52,002 nt of DNA from Candidatus Eisenbergiella intestinipullorum (GTDB taxonomy: Bacteria > Bacillota > Clostridia > Lachnospirales > Lachnospiraceae). Each line of letters starts with the position of its first letter. The first letter of the stretch is position 1. Below are positions 40,101 through 48,049 of the stretch, in pieces. The stretch covers positions 1-52,002 of the forward strand of contig DWWH01000016.1 of NCBI GenBank assembly GCA_019119815.1, read 5' to 3'. The position numbers and the translations under genes are program-made. The notes beneath the pieces were generated by a model. The model did not search any database and was not told the DNA's origin. It saw only the letters and a program-made list of their open reading frames with translations.

Positions 40101-41036
40101 GTGTCATCATCCAAAAATCCGGCAAAACGCAAAGGAAGTACCCTGAAGCGCATGGCTGCCTGCAAGGAGCTGTATCTCATGCTTCTGCTTCCTGTTATAT
40201 GGTATATTCTCTTTTTGTACACCCCCATGTACGGCATCATCATCGCCTTTAAGGATTACCGCTCCGCAAGAGGAATCTGGGGCAGTGAATGGGTTGGCCT
40301 GGAGCATTTCAAACGTTTTTTCAGCGGCTTCTACTTTGGCCGGATCGTCGGCAACACGCTGGTGATCAACATCCTGATGCTTCTGTTCGGCTTTCCCTTC
40401 CCGATCTTTTTCGCCCTGCTTCTGGGCGAGCTGAGAAGCACCCGGTTCCGGAAGGTACTGCAGAATGTAGCCTATATTCCGCATTTTCTTTCCGCCGTTA
40501 TCGTAGTCAGCGTCATGCAGCTGATTCTCAATCCGAATACCGGCGTATACAATATCATCCGTCATTTTTTCGGCCTGTCCACAACCAACTATTTTGCCTC
40601 CGTCAGCGCCTTCAAACCGCTGTACATCATATCCGGAATCTGGCAGAATATGGGGTGGGACGCCATTCTTTACATTGCAGCGCTCGCCGGGATCGATCCC
40701 ACGCTCTATGAAGCGGCCGCCATTGACGGGGCGGGGCGGCTGCAGAAGATCTGGCATATCTCGCTTCCCGGCATCAGCAGTACCATAACGATCATGCTCC
40801 TGCTGCGCTGCGGCCAGATCATGAACATCGGTTATGAAAAGGTCCTTCTGATGCAGAACAGTCTGAATCAGGCTTCCAGCGACGTGATCTCAACCTATGT
40901 ATACCGGGTCGGCATTCTGGAAGGCAATTTCGACTATTCTACCGCCATCAGCCTTTTCAACTCCGTATGCAACATCATTCTTCTTGTGATCGCCAACTTT
41001 ATCGCCAAACGGGTAAACGATACGAGCTTATGGTAG
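40101..41036 (+). CDS. Sugar ABC importer permease (LplB-like)
   Basis: 311 residues, six transmembrane helices. The N-terminus KELYLMLLLPVIWYILFLYTPMYGIIIAFKDY is the LplB hallmark. The EAA loop is YEAAAIDGAGRLQKIWHISLPG, which contacts the ATPase. GTG start at 40101 with GAGGAGG upstream. It lies 10 bp before the second permease gene. No ATPase gene is found nearby. Confidence 0.94.
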   Translation: MSSSKNPAKRKGSTLKRMAACKELYLMLLLPVIWYILFLYTPMYGIIIAFKDYRSARGIWGSEWVGLEHFKRFFSGFYFGRIVGNTLVINILMLLFGFPFPIFFALLLGELRSTRFRKVLQNVAYIPHFLSAVIVVSVMQLILNPNTGVYNIIRHFFGLSTTNYFASVSAFKPLYIISGIWQNMGWDAILYIAALAGIDPTLYEAAAIDGAGRLQKIWHISLPGISSTITIMLLLRCGQIMNIGYEKVLLMQNSLNQASSDVISTYVYRVGILEGNFDYSTAISLFNSVCNIILLVIANFIAKRVNDTSLW

Positions 41037-41046
41037 GAGGCGGACC

Positions 41047-41937
41047 ATGAAACAGAAAATTAACAGAAAAAAAGAGGCCCCACAGGACAGAGCCGTCCAT
41101 ATCTTTTTTGAAGTCCTCGGCATTCTGATCCTGATCATAGAGGCTTATCCTCTCATCTATGTACTCAGCGCTTCCTTCAGTTCTTCCGATGCCATATCCC
41201 TGGGAAAGGTTTTCCTGTGGCCGGTGGAATTCAGTCTGGAAGGCTATGAAATGCTTTTTGAGGATTCTCAGATCCTGACCGGATTCAAAAACAGCCTGAT
41301 CTATCTGTTCGTGGGCATCATCATCAATATGGCGCTCACCATGCTGCTGGCGTTTCCGCTTTCCAGGAAGGAGCTTCCCGGAAGAAATATGCTCACTATT
41401 TTTATCGCCGCCACCATGTATGTCAACGGAGGCCTGATCCCCACCTATCTGCTCGTCAGCAAAATGAGGATGGTAGATACGCTCTGGGGGCTGATCCTTC
41501 CCACCGCTGTTTCCACCACGAATATGATCATCATGCGGACCTATTTCAATTCCACCATTCCGGAGGATCTGAGAGAGGCGGCCTTCCTGGATGGATGCAG
41601 CTACACGAAATATTTTCTCCGCATCGTCATCCCGCTTTCCGCACCTATTCTGGCGGTCATTGCACTCTACTATGCCGTCGGTTCCTGGAATACCTACTTT
41701 AACGCGCTGGTCTATCTGCGGTCGTCAGAAAAGGCGAATCTGCAGCTGGTCCTGCGGGACATCCTGCTGGCAAACCAGGTGAACTCGGGCGACGGGTCCT
41801 ATGCGGAAAATTCCAAGCTCGGCGTTACGATCAAATATGCCGTGATCGTCGCCGGATGTATTCCGATGCTGATCATCTATCCCTTCGTCCAGCGCTACTT
41901 TACCAAAGGCGTTATGATCGGCTCCATCAAAGGCTGA
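41047..41937 (+). CDS. Sugar ABC importer permease (YtcP/AraQ-like)
   Basis: 296 residues, six transmembrane helices, with LIIEAYPLIYVLSASFSSSDAISLGKVFLWPVEFSLEGYEMLF typical of YtcP-like partners of LplB. The EAA loop is REAAFLDGCSYTKYFLRIVIPLS. GGAGG lies 6 nt upstream of ATG. It completes the importer together with the two upstream genes. Confidence 0.94.
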   Translation: MKQKINRKKEAPQDRAVHIFFEVLGILILIIEAYPLIYVLSASFSSSDAISLGKVFLWPVEFSLEGYEMLFEDSQILTGFKNSLIYLFVGIIINMALTMLLAFPLSRKELPGRNMLTIFIAATMYVNGGLIPTYLLVSKMRMVDTLWGLILPTAVSTTNMIIMRTYFNSTIPEDLREAAFLDGCSYTKYFLRIVIPLSAPILAVIALYYAVGSWNTYFNALVYLRSSEKANLQLVLRDILLANQVNSGDGSYAENSKLGVTIKYAVIVAGCIPMLIIYPFVQRYFTKGVMIGSIKG

Positions 41938-41985
41938 AGCAGCAAACACATGCTCAAAAAATAAAGATTTTGGAGGAAACAGAAC

Positions 41986-43125
41986 ATGAAAGCATCCTGT
42001 TATGAAACGTGGAATCAGGCGCTGCAGGAACACAAGATCGAAAAGGTACAGTTTTACCGCTGCCGGGCAAGGTATCCCAGGCTGCACGGCAAAAATGCGA
42101 TCCGCGGCTATCACGGCTTCGGCGGAGACATCGACATGGCAAAGCTGACCACCTCAGACGGAGCCGCCGGCTGGGGACAGCTGAGCACAGACATCCGGGA
42201 AGCAAAGGAAGCGGCCCGGCTTCTGACCGGCCGTCCTCTTACGGAACTTTTCCGCTCCGAAACGGGAATCCTGGATGAAAGACTGCAGGCCTTCGACATC
42301 CCGCTTCACGATCTTGCCGGAAAAATCCTCAACATTCCGGTCTGCCGGATGATCGATCCCGCCTGTGCGCTTTCCGCCCCTGTCTATGACGGAGCCATCT
42401 ATATGAACGACATCATTCCGGAGGACGCCCCATTCGGACCGGACCGGGTCATTCAGGAAAGCATCGATGATGTGCGTCTGGGGCATACGATCCTCAAGGT
42501 GAAGATCGGCAGAAGCCATCAGTGGATGGAGCATGATGCAGGACTTGCCCGGGACATCGAAATCATCCGTGGCATCCATGAAGCCCTTCCCGGGACCGCG
42601 ATCATGGTCGATGCCAACGATGGTTATACTCTGGAAGACTGTTTCGCCTTCCTGGAAGGAATCGGCGATACCGAGCTGTTCTGGTTTGAAGAACCCTTCC
42701 GGGAGGAAGAGGAAAAAAACCGGGCGCTGAAGACCTGGCTGCAAAAGGAACGTCCCATGACCCTGCTTGCGGACGGAGAATCCATGACCGACATCCCTCT
42801 TCTGCGCGATCTGGCGCAGAAAAAGCTGCTTGACGTATGGCAGCCGGATGTCTGCGGCTATGGCTTTACCAAATGGCGGACTTTAATGAAGGAAATCCGG
42901 GAAAACGGCTGGCTGGCTTCCCCTCATGCCTGGGGAACCGTAACGAAGACACATTACTGCGCGCATCTCGCCGCAGCCTATCCGCATCATATCCCTTGCG
43001 TGGAAGCCGTGCCCGGAACCATAGAAGGCGTGGCGTTCAACGGGTATCAGCTTGAAAACGGCGTGATGCAGATCCCGGACAGACCCGGATTCGGCATGGA
43101 TCTGATCTGGGCTCCCGAAATATAG
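41986..43125 (+). CDS. Enolase-superfamily enzyme (mandelate racemase/sugar-acid dehydratase-like)
   Basis: 379 residues. The barrel carries K171-x-K173 (ILKVKIG), metal ligands D209 (MVDANDGY), E235 (FWFEEPF) and E265 (LADGES), D288 (WQPDVCGYG) and H314 (SPHAWG). This K-x-K plus His/Asp set is that of the mandelate racemase subgroup, which abstracts the proton alpha to a carboxylate; most members are acid-sugar dehydratases. The enzyme sits directly behind the importer genes and before a regulator, so its substrate is probably a sugar acid derived from the imported glycan. The exact substrate cannot be read from sequence. GGAGG lies 10 nt upstream of ATG. Confidence 0.85.
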   Translation: MKASCYETWNQALQEHKIEKVQFYRCRARYPRLHGKNAIRGYHGFGGDIDMAKLTTSDGAAGWGQLSTDIREAKEAARLLTGRPLTELFRSETGILDERLQAFDIPLHDLAGKILNIPVCRMIDPACALSAPVYDGAIYMNDIIPEDAPFGPDRVIQESIDDVRLGHTILKVKIGRSHQWMEHDAGLARDIEIIRGIHEALPGTAIMVDANDGYTLEDCFAFLEGIGDTELFWFEEPFREEEEKNRALKTWLQKERPMTLLADGESMTDIPLLRDLAQKKLLDVWQPDVCGYGFTKWRTLMKEIRENGWLASPHAWGTVTKTHYCAHLAAAYPHHIPCVEAVPGTIEGVAFNGYQLENGVMQIPDRPGFGMDLIWAPEI

Positions 43126-43155
43126 GCAGAACGAAGGCAGACTGGAGGACTGGGA

Positions 43156-44115
43156 ATGGCAGACAGGGGAAACAACACGGCAGAATTCAATCTGGAGGAT
43201 ATGCATGCGCTGCGGATGGTCGCAAGGGCGCTTTCCTCGGAAACCAGGCTGGAAATCCTTAAGCTTCTGCAGTCCGGCAGCAAAAGCATAGGTGAGCTTT
43301 CCGAGGCGCTGCAGATCCCCATGTCAACCGTTTCCACCTCCGTCAGCATTCTGGCCGAAGCCAGGCTGATCATCACGGAAAACAAACCGCAGGAGCGGGG
43401 CATGCTCAAGCTCTGCTCTCCCGCCCTGTCTCAGGTCATCTTTCACTTGAACGGCGATCCTTCCTCTGAGGAGGAAGAAACGAGCAAAAGCCTTACCATG
43501 ACCATGCCTGTCGGATGCTATACGGACGCGCAGGCCATCACGCCGACCTGCGGTCTGTGCAGCGAATACAGCATCATCGGAGAGAAGGATTCTCCGCTTT
43601 CCTTTTTTCACCCGGACCGCTTTTCGGCGCAGAGAGTCTGGTTTCACTCCGGTTTTCTGGAATACCGCTTTTCCTTCGTATACATGAACAGCATCACTTT
43701 CAAATGGCTGGAGCTCTCCTTTGAAACCTGCTCCGAAGCTCCCATGTACCGGGATCCCTGGAAAAGCGACATCAGCGTCTTCGTGAACGGGAAACAGCTC
43801 GGGACCTTTGAAAGTCCCTGTGACTGCGGCGGCGTGCGCGGCGCTCTGACCCCTTCCTGGAACAGCGTCCTGTCCACCCAGTACGGCTTTCTGAAAACCT
43901 GGCGTGTGGACGAAAGCGGCGCCTATCTCGACGGCGTCCGCATGAACGGACTCTCCATTTCCCAGATCGACTTTTCCGCCCGGCCCTATATCAGCATAAA
44001 GATCGGCGTTTCCGAGGACGCCGTCCACGTGGGCGGCATCAACCTGTTCGGGGACAAATTCGGCAATTATGCCCAGCCCCTGGTCCTCCGGCTCGGCTAC
44101 CAGCTGGACAGATAA
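43156..44115 (+). CDS. ArsR-type winged-helix regulator with large C-terminal sensor domain
   Basis: 319 residues. Residues about 17-95 are a winged helix of ArsR type (MVARALSSETRLEILKLLQSGSKSIGELSEALQIPMSTVSTSVSILAEARLI). The rest (about 110-319) is unusual for ArsR: it is rich in aromatic beta strands, with several Cys (PTCGLCSEYSI; SPCDCGG) and GINLFGDKFGN, suggesting a beta-sandwich ligand domain, perhaps sugar binding. The last gene of the importer operon, 31 bp after the dehydratase-like gene, so it probably autoregulates the operon. Function is inferred from position and fold. Confidence 0.75.
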   Translation: MADRGNNTAEFNLEDMHALRMVARALSSETRLEILKLLQSGSKSIGELSEALQIPMSTVSTSVSILAEARLIITENKPQERGMLKLCSPALSQVIFHLNGDPSSEEEETSKSLTMTMPVGCYTDAQAITPTCGLCSEYSIIGEKDSPLSFFHPDRFSAQRVWFHSGFLEYRFSFVYMNSITFKWLELSFETCSEAPMYRDPWKSDISVFVNGKQLGTFESPCDCGGVRGALTPSWNSVLSTQYGFLKTWRVDESGAYLDGVRMNGLSISQIDFSARPYISIKIGVSEDAVHVGGINLFGDKFGNYAQPLVLRLGYQLDR

Positions 44116-44194
44116 CGGCCGGAGCATCCCGGCAGACAGCGGAAGGAAGATCCGGACAGGCGGCAGGATTCGCTTTTTCCTTTCTTTTCTATAT

Positions 44195-45040
44195 CTATTC
44201 TCTTTCTTCCTCCCCTCCCCTTTTCCGCTTCCGGTAAGCGGCGGGCGATACGGAAAATCTCCCGGAAAACGCCCTGCTGAAATGAAATTCGTCATAAAAG
44301 CCGAAGTTCTTCGCCACCTCATGAAGCTTCACATCCGGATATTCCCGGATAAAGGCTGCGGCGGAATGCAGCTTCATGTCCAGCTCGTACTGGTGGAGCG
44401 TGATGCCCGTCCGCTTCTTAAAGCGGCCGCTGACCGTCCTGGGGCTGACATACAGAAGGCCGGCCAGCTCCTGCACGGTGTGAAAATGGCCGGGCTCTTC
44501 CCGGATGATCCGCATCACTGTTTTGACCAGTTCGTCCGAGGCTTCTCCCGGACTTTGGTTCTGCGCGGCATACAGCTCCGTCAGCAAAAGCTGAAACAGA
44601 GCGGATATGCGGCTTTCCCGGTAATCGTGCCGGGATGCGAATTCCGCTGTGATTTTTTCAAAAAGCGCCCTGACGTTTCCGGCGTCCCGGCAGTCCGTCA
44701 GAGGCCGCAGGGAGATCTCCCCTCCGTTGCCCTTCTCCTGCGTCAGGAACCGGTCCCTTCCTGCGGAAACGTGCAGAAACATAGTCTTCGTATGATCCGG
44801 ACACGCCCGCTTCCCATAGTGATGGACCTGTGCGGGAAGGATCAGCACCTGATCCCTCCTCAGCATGACCGAACACTCCTGCAGCCAGATCTCCCACTCT
44901 CCTTCGCACATATAGATCAGATCATGCTCCTCCATCACCCGGTCGGGGTGAACAAAGCCGTGGACATAGTGGTTAAAATATGCGGCGCTCACCCTTCGGA
45001 ACGCATGGTCCTCAAAACAGATCCTCGTTTCGTTTTCCAT
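44195..45040 (-). CDS. AraC-family transcriptional regulator
   Basis: 281 residues. The N-terminal cupin-like sensor (about 10-130; HDLIYMCEGEWEIWL, RRDQVLILPAQVHHYGKR) precedes two C-terminal helix-turn-helix motifs (about 185-275; TVQELAGLLYVSPRTVSGRFKKRTGITLHQYELDMKL and LHEVAKNFGFYDEFHFSRAFSGRFSVSPAAYRKR). This is the standard AraC/XylS pattern for sugar-responsive activators. It is divergent from the oxidoreductase gene and convergent with the ArsR-type gene. ATG 45040 has AAGGAAG upstream; the frame is open further upstream but gives no plausible extension. Confidence 0.92.
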   Translation of the reverse strand: MENETRICFEDHAFRRVSAAYFNHYVHGFVHPDRVMEEHDLIYMCEGEWEIWLQECSVMLRRDQVLILPAQVHHYGKRACPDHTKTMFLHVSAGRDRFLTQEKGNGGEISLRPLTDCRDAGNVRALFEKITAEFASRHDYRESRISALFQLLLTELYAAQNQSPGEASDELVKTVMRIIREEPGHFHTVQELAGLLYVSPRTVSGRFKKRTGITLHQYELDMKLHSAAAFIREYPDVKLHEVAKNFGFYDEFHFSRAFSGRFSVSPAAYRKRKRGGEEERE

Positions 45041-45187
45041 ATCTCTTCCTTTTTGCCGTTTTTTACATGCTCTCTTCCGTTTCATCAATGGTGCGCTCCG
45101 GCTCCGTGACGTATGATAAATGCAGCAAACAAACCTGCCGCACCGGTGCCGGCTGCCAAGCTCATTGTAACAGAAGGGGGTTTCTTT

Positions 45188-46324
45188 ATGCAAAACAAAA
45201 AACTGAAGGTTGCCGTCGTCGGCCTGGGATTCGGAGGAGCTTTTGTCCCGATCTGGAGAGATCATCCGGATGTGGCCTGCGTGGGGATCACCGACCTGGA
45301 CGATGAACGGACCAGCAAAGCGGCGGAGACCTTCCGGATCTCCAAAATCTATTCCGGTCTGGATGAGGTGCTGGCGGACAGCGAGGTTGACGCTGTCCAT
45401 CTGGTTACCTGCATCCCGGATCACGCAGAACAGACCGTCCGCGTGCTGGAAGCCGGAAAGCACTGCGCCTGCACGGTTCCCATGGCCACATCCCTGGCGG
45501 ACATCCGCCGGATCACTGCGGCCGTGAGAAAATCCGGCAAAAAATATATGATGATGGAAACCACGCTTTATACCTATCACTTTTTCTATCTGCAGCAGCT
45601 TCTGGCAAGCGGGGGACTGGGACGGATCCAGTTCATGCGCGGTTCCCACTATCAGGACATGGAAAACTGGCCTGCCTACTGGAACGGTCTTCCTCCCTTC
45701 TGGTACGGCACCCATGCCATCGCTCCCATGGTCGCGCTCTCCGGCAGCCGGATTGGCAGCGTCTCCTGTCTGGGCTCCGGCACCATGGCGGAGGAACGCA
45801 TGCGTACCTATGGAAATCCTTTCCCCGTGGAAAGCGCCCATTTCCGTTTCGACAACGGCCTTGCGGCGGAAGCGACCCGTTCCCTTTTTGAAACAGCCCG
45901 GGTCTATCAGGAAGGCCTCTTCGTTTATGGGAGCAAAAAATCCTTTGAATGGGGCTTTTCAGACGGGGACGCCCCGTATATCACCGAGCTTTCCGACAGT
46001 CTGCCGGGAATGCGGGGACGGCAGACGCCGTACCATATCGCCAGGCTTTCCAACTTTTACTCCGACCTCCCCGAAGAGCTGTGGCCCTACACCGTCGGAG
46101 ACGGCTACGACGCCACCAATCCCCAGCTTTCTCTGAGCGAAGGGGCCGGAGCAGGCCATCACGGCTCCCACGCCCATCTGGTCAATGAATTCGTAAGAAG
46201 CATCCTGGATGACAGGCGGCCCCGGGTGGACGAGGTGCTCGCTGCCAATATCACCGCCGCCGGGATCTGCGCTCACGAATCCGCCCTGCGCGGCGGCGAA
46301 TGGATCACCGTTCCCCGATTCTGA
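45188..46324 (+). CDS. Gfo/Idh/MocA-family NAD(P)-dependent oxidoreductase
   Basis: 378 residues. The N-terminal Rossmann fold has VAVVGLGFGGAFVP (GxGxxG), EVDAVHLVTCIPDHAEQTVRVLEAGKHCACTVPMATSLADI, then the C-terminal GFO/IDH/MOCA domain (LGRIQFMRGSHYQDMENW, GTHAIAPMVALSG). In the usual catalytic EKP motif the Lys is replaced here (CTVPMA), suggesting an altered role such as a sugar dehydrogenase/isomerase side reaction. Members oxidise sugars or inositols with NAD. ATG 45188 is chosen because GAAGGGGG lies 8 nt upstream and the Rossmann strand begins right after it. Confidence 0.88.
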   Translation: MQNKKLKVAVVGLGFGGAFVPIWRDHPDVACVGITDLDDERTSKAAETFRISKIYSGLDEVLADSEVDAVHLVTCIPDHAEQTVRVLEAGKHCACTVPMATSLADIRRITAAVRKSGKKYMMMETTLYTYHFFYLQQLLASGGLGRIQFMRGSHYQDMENWPAYWNGLPPFWYGTHAIAPMVALSGSRIGSVSCLGSGTMAEERMRTYGNPFPVESAHFRFDNGLAAEATRSLFETARVYQEGLFVYGSKKSFEWGFSDGDAPYITELSDSLPGMRGRQTPYHIARLSNFYSDLPEELWPYTVGDGYDATNPQLSLSEGAGAGHHGSHAHLVNEFVRSILDDRRPRVDEVLAANITAAGICAHESALRGGEWITVPRF

Positions 46325-46354
46325 CGGGAAGGAAGAACAAAAAAGGAGGATCTT

Positions 46355-47659
46355 ATGAAACCGTTAAAGGACTACAGCTTCGTCAGAGGCTTCAATTACA
46401 CCCAAAGCAATGTGTGGACCGACGTGAACTTCTGGGAGGAATACGATCACGACATCGTGGAAAGAGATCTGGGTTATGCCGAACGGCTGCGGCTGAACAG
46501 CGCCCGCATTTTCCTTACCTATTCCTCCTACGTCAAAAACCCGAAGCAGTTTCTTTCCAATGTGAAGGATTTTGTCCGGACCGCCTGGAAGCACGGGATT
46601 TCCACGAATCCCATCATTTATCACGGCATGCGGTTTCTGCCGGAGGATCTGAACGAGAAGCGGACCGACGGTGCGCCGCTTTCCCTCCCCAGAACCCTGG
46701 AGGACAAAAGCTGCTGGGTGCTGGGAGAAAAATATTTTGACGATCTGTATGAGACCATCGGAAACGAACCGGGCCTTCTGTTCTGGGATATTTCCAACGA
46801 ACCTGGCTTTCGCATCGGCAATGCGACCTGGTATGATGAGGAGCCTGAATATGCCCGCGCCTGGGAAAAAACGCCCGATCTGAAGGCTGTCCGTGCCCGG
46901 CAGGAACTGGTCTGGGAATTCATCCGGCATTTCTGCCGGTACGTCAGGAAAAAAGACCCGGTCAATGCCATCGGCATCGGCAACACCTTCATTTATGAGA
47001 CAGAGCCCAGCCGAACCGCAGAGCTGGTGGACATCATCGTTTTTCACGATTACAGCGAAACTGCCTCCCGCATCCGCCGGACCTACGACTATGCCAGGGC
47101 GCTGGGAGAAAAATACGGAAAGCCCGTCATCAACAACGAAACCGGCTGTCTGTGCCGGGCCAATCCCTATGATGCGGTGATCCGGGCATCGGAGGAATAT
47201 CATTTCGGCTTCTATCTGTTCGAGCTGATGATCGGCGCGGACGTCTGGAACCGCGTGCACGGCATCTGCTATCCCGATGGAACGGTCCGGGACCCTTCCA
47301 TCGTGTCCGCCCTCTTCGGCTTCTACCGGAACCGGGGAGAAGATCTGCTTCCCACCGATGTCAATCAAGAGGGCCATGCGGACCGGGCTCTGAAAATGGC
47401 GAACGAAGTGCTCCATAAGACCCGCAACGGATTTTCCTTCGCCCCCGGCGGCGATCACAGCCGCGATACCGAAGAAATGCTGGAGGTATGCGAATACATC
47501 GCCAACCTTCTGGAATGCGGACAGCTCGTCCCCATGGACGTTCCTCCCACCGCCCGGATCGCCGCCTACCGCAGCCAGGAAAATCCCAATGCGGACGAGA
47601 TCAAGGATTTCCTGTGGCAGCTTGCCGATACCCTGAAAAAGGCCTGCCATATCATCTGA
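46355..47659 (+). CDS. GH5-like glycoside hydrolase (clan GH-A, cytoplasmic)
   Basis: 434 residues, no signal peptide. A TIM barrel with candidate acid/base E149 in WDISNEPGF and candidate nucleophile E262 in INNETGC; the YSFVRGFNYTQSN start and RLRLNSARIFLTYSSY are typical of GH5-like proteins. It lies 30 bp after the oxidoreductase gene, with AAAAGGAGG before its ATG, so the two are co-transcribed. The intracellular location suggests action on imported oligosaccharides. The substrate cannot be read. Confidence 0.82.
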   Translation: MKPLKDYSFVRGFNYTQSNVWTDVNFWEEYDHDIVERDLGYAERLRLNSARIFLTYSSYVKNPKQFLSNVKDFVRTAWKHGISTNPIIYHGMRFLPEDLNEKRTDGAPLSLPRTLEDKSCWVLGEKYFDDLYETIGNEPGLLFWDISNEPGFRIGNATWYDEEPEYARAWEKTPDLKAVRARQELVWEFIRHFCRYVRKKDPVNAIGIGNTFIYETEPSRTAELVDIIVFHDYSETASRIRRTYDYARALGEKYGKPVINNETGCLCRANPYDAVIRASEEYHFGFYLFELMIGADVWNRVHGICYPDGTVRDPSIVSALFGFYRNRGEDLLPTDVNQEGHADRALKMANEVLHKTRNGFSFAPGGDHSRDTEEMLEVCEYIANLLECGQLVPMDVPPTARIAAYRSQENPNADEIKDFLWQLADTLKKACHII

Positions 47660-47873
47660 TGGATACGGATTGGGCCTGTGAGAACGCAATGGAACGGGCC
47701 TGCCGGCATCAGCCCGGCATGGTGCCGGCGGACATCCAGGGCGTTCAGAAGATTCTGATGAAAAAAAAAGATACACCGACCTGACCGGAAATCTTTTAAA
47801 TCCTCCCAACGACTATCTGGCGCGCATCCAGGCCCAGACCGTGGCCGCTGTTCTGAAGCCGCCGGAGACATAA
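47659..47873 (+). pseudogene. Small ORF overlapping GH5-like stop, frame broken at an A9 tract
   Basis: A frame starts with ATG at 47659 (overlapping the TGA of the preceding gene) and reads MDTDWACENAMERACRH until TGA at 47782-47784, 41 residues. Past nine consecutive A residues (47761-47769), the neighbouring frame continues as RYTDLTGNLLNPPNDYLARI to a TAA at 47871-47873. With one A added the two halves join into a 70-residue protein. Protein-like composition on both sides suggests a frameshifted small gene or a slippage site. I do not recognise the family. Confidence 0.4.
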
Positions 47874-48049
47874 CCCAAAGCCGAACCGGGCCGCTATAAG
47901 CGGCCCGGCGCTGCTTCTGTCCATACATTATCCTGCTCACTTTTTTCCCACATCATAGGAAGGCAATGAAATCCAGCTTTTCCCTCAGTTTTTTCACATA
48001 ATCCACGAATGGAATCACCTTGATCAGGCAGCCGTTCTCCTTTTCACAC
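47874..48049. other. Convergent gap with hairpin and an open fragment
   Basis: A perfect 10-bp hairpin CCGGGCCGCT/AGCGGCCCGG (47886-47895 and 47899-47908, loop ATA) without a good U-tract may act as a two-way terminator. On the minus strand a fragment of about 33 codons without a start (CEKENGCLIKVIPFVDYV; ends 47953) overlaps the end of GH31 in another frame and may be a gene remnant. Confidence 0.35.

Noticed and set aside
38087..40243. Minus-strand open frame of 718 codons opposite the binding protein
   Set aside because: Antisense shadow of the sugar-binding lipoprotein gene, without start context or family motifs.
45041..45841. AraC regulator extended to a 548-residue protein
   Set aside because: The extension is antisense to the oxidoreductase gene; the AraC cupin domain starts naturally after ATG 45040.
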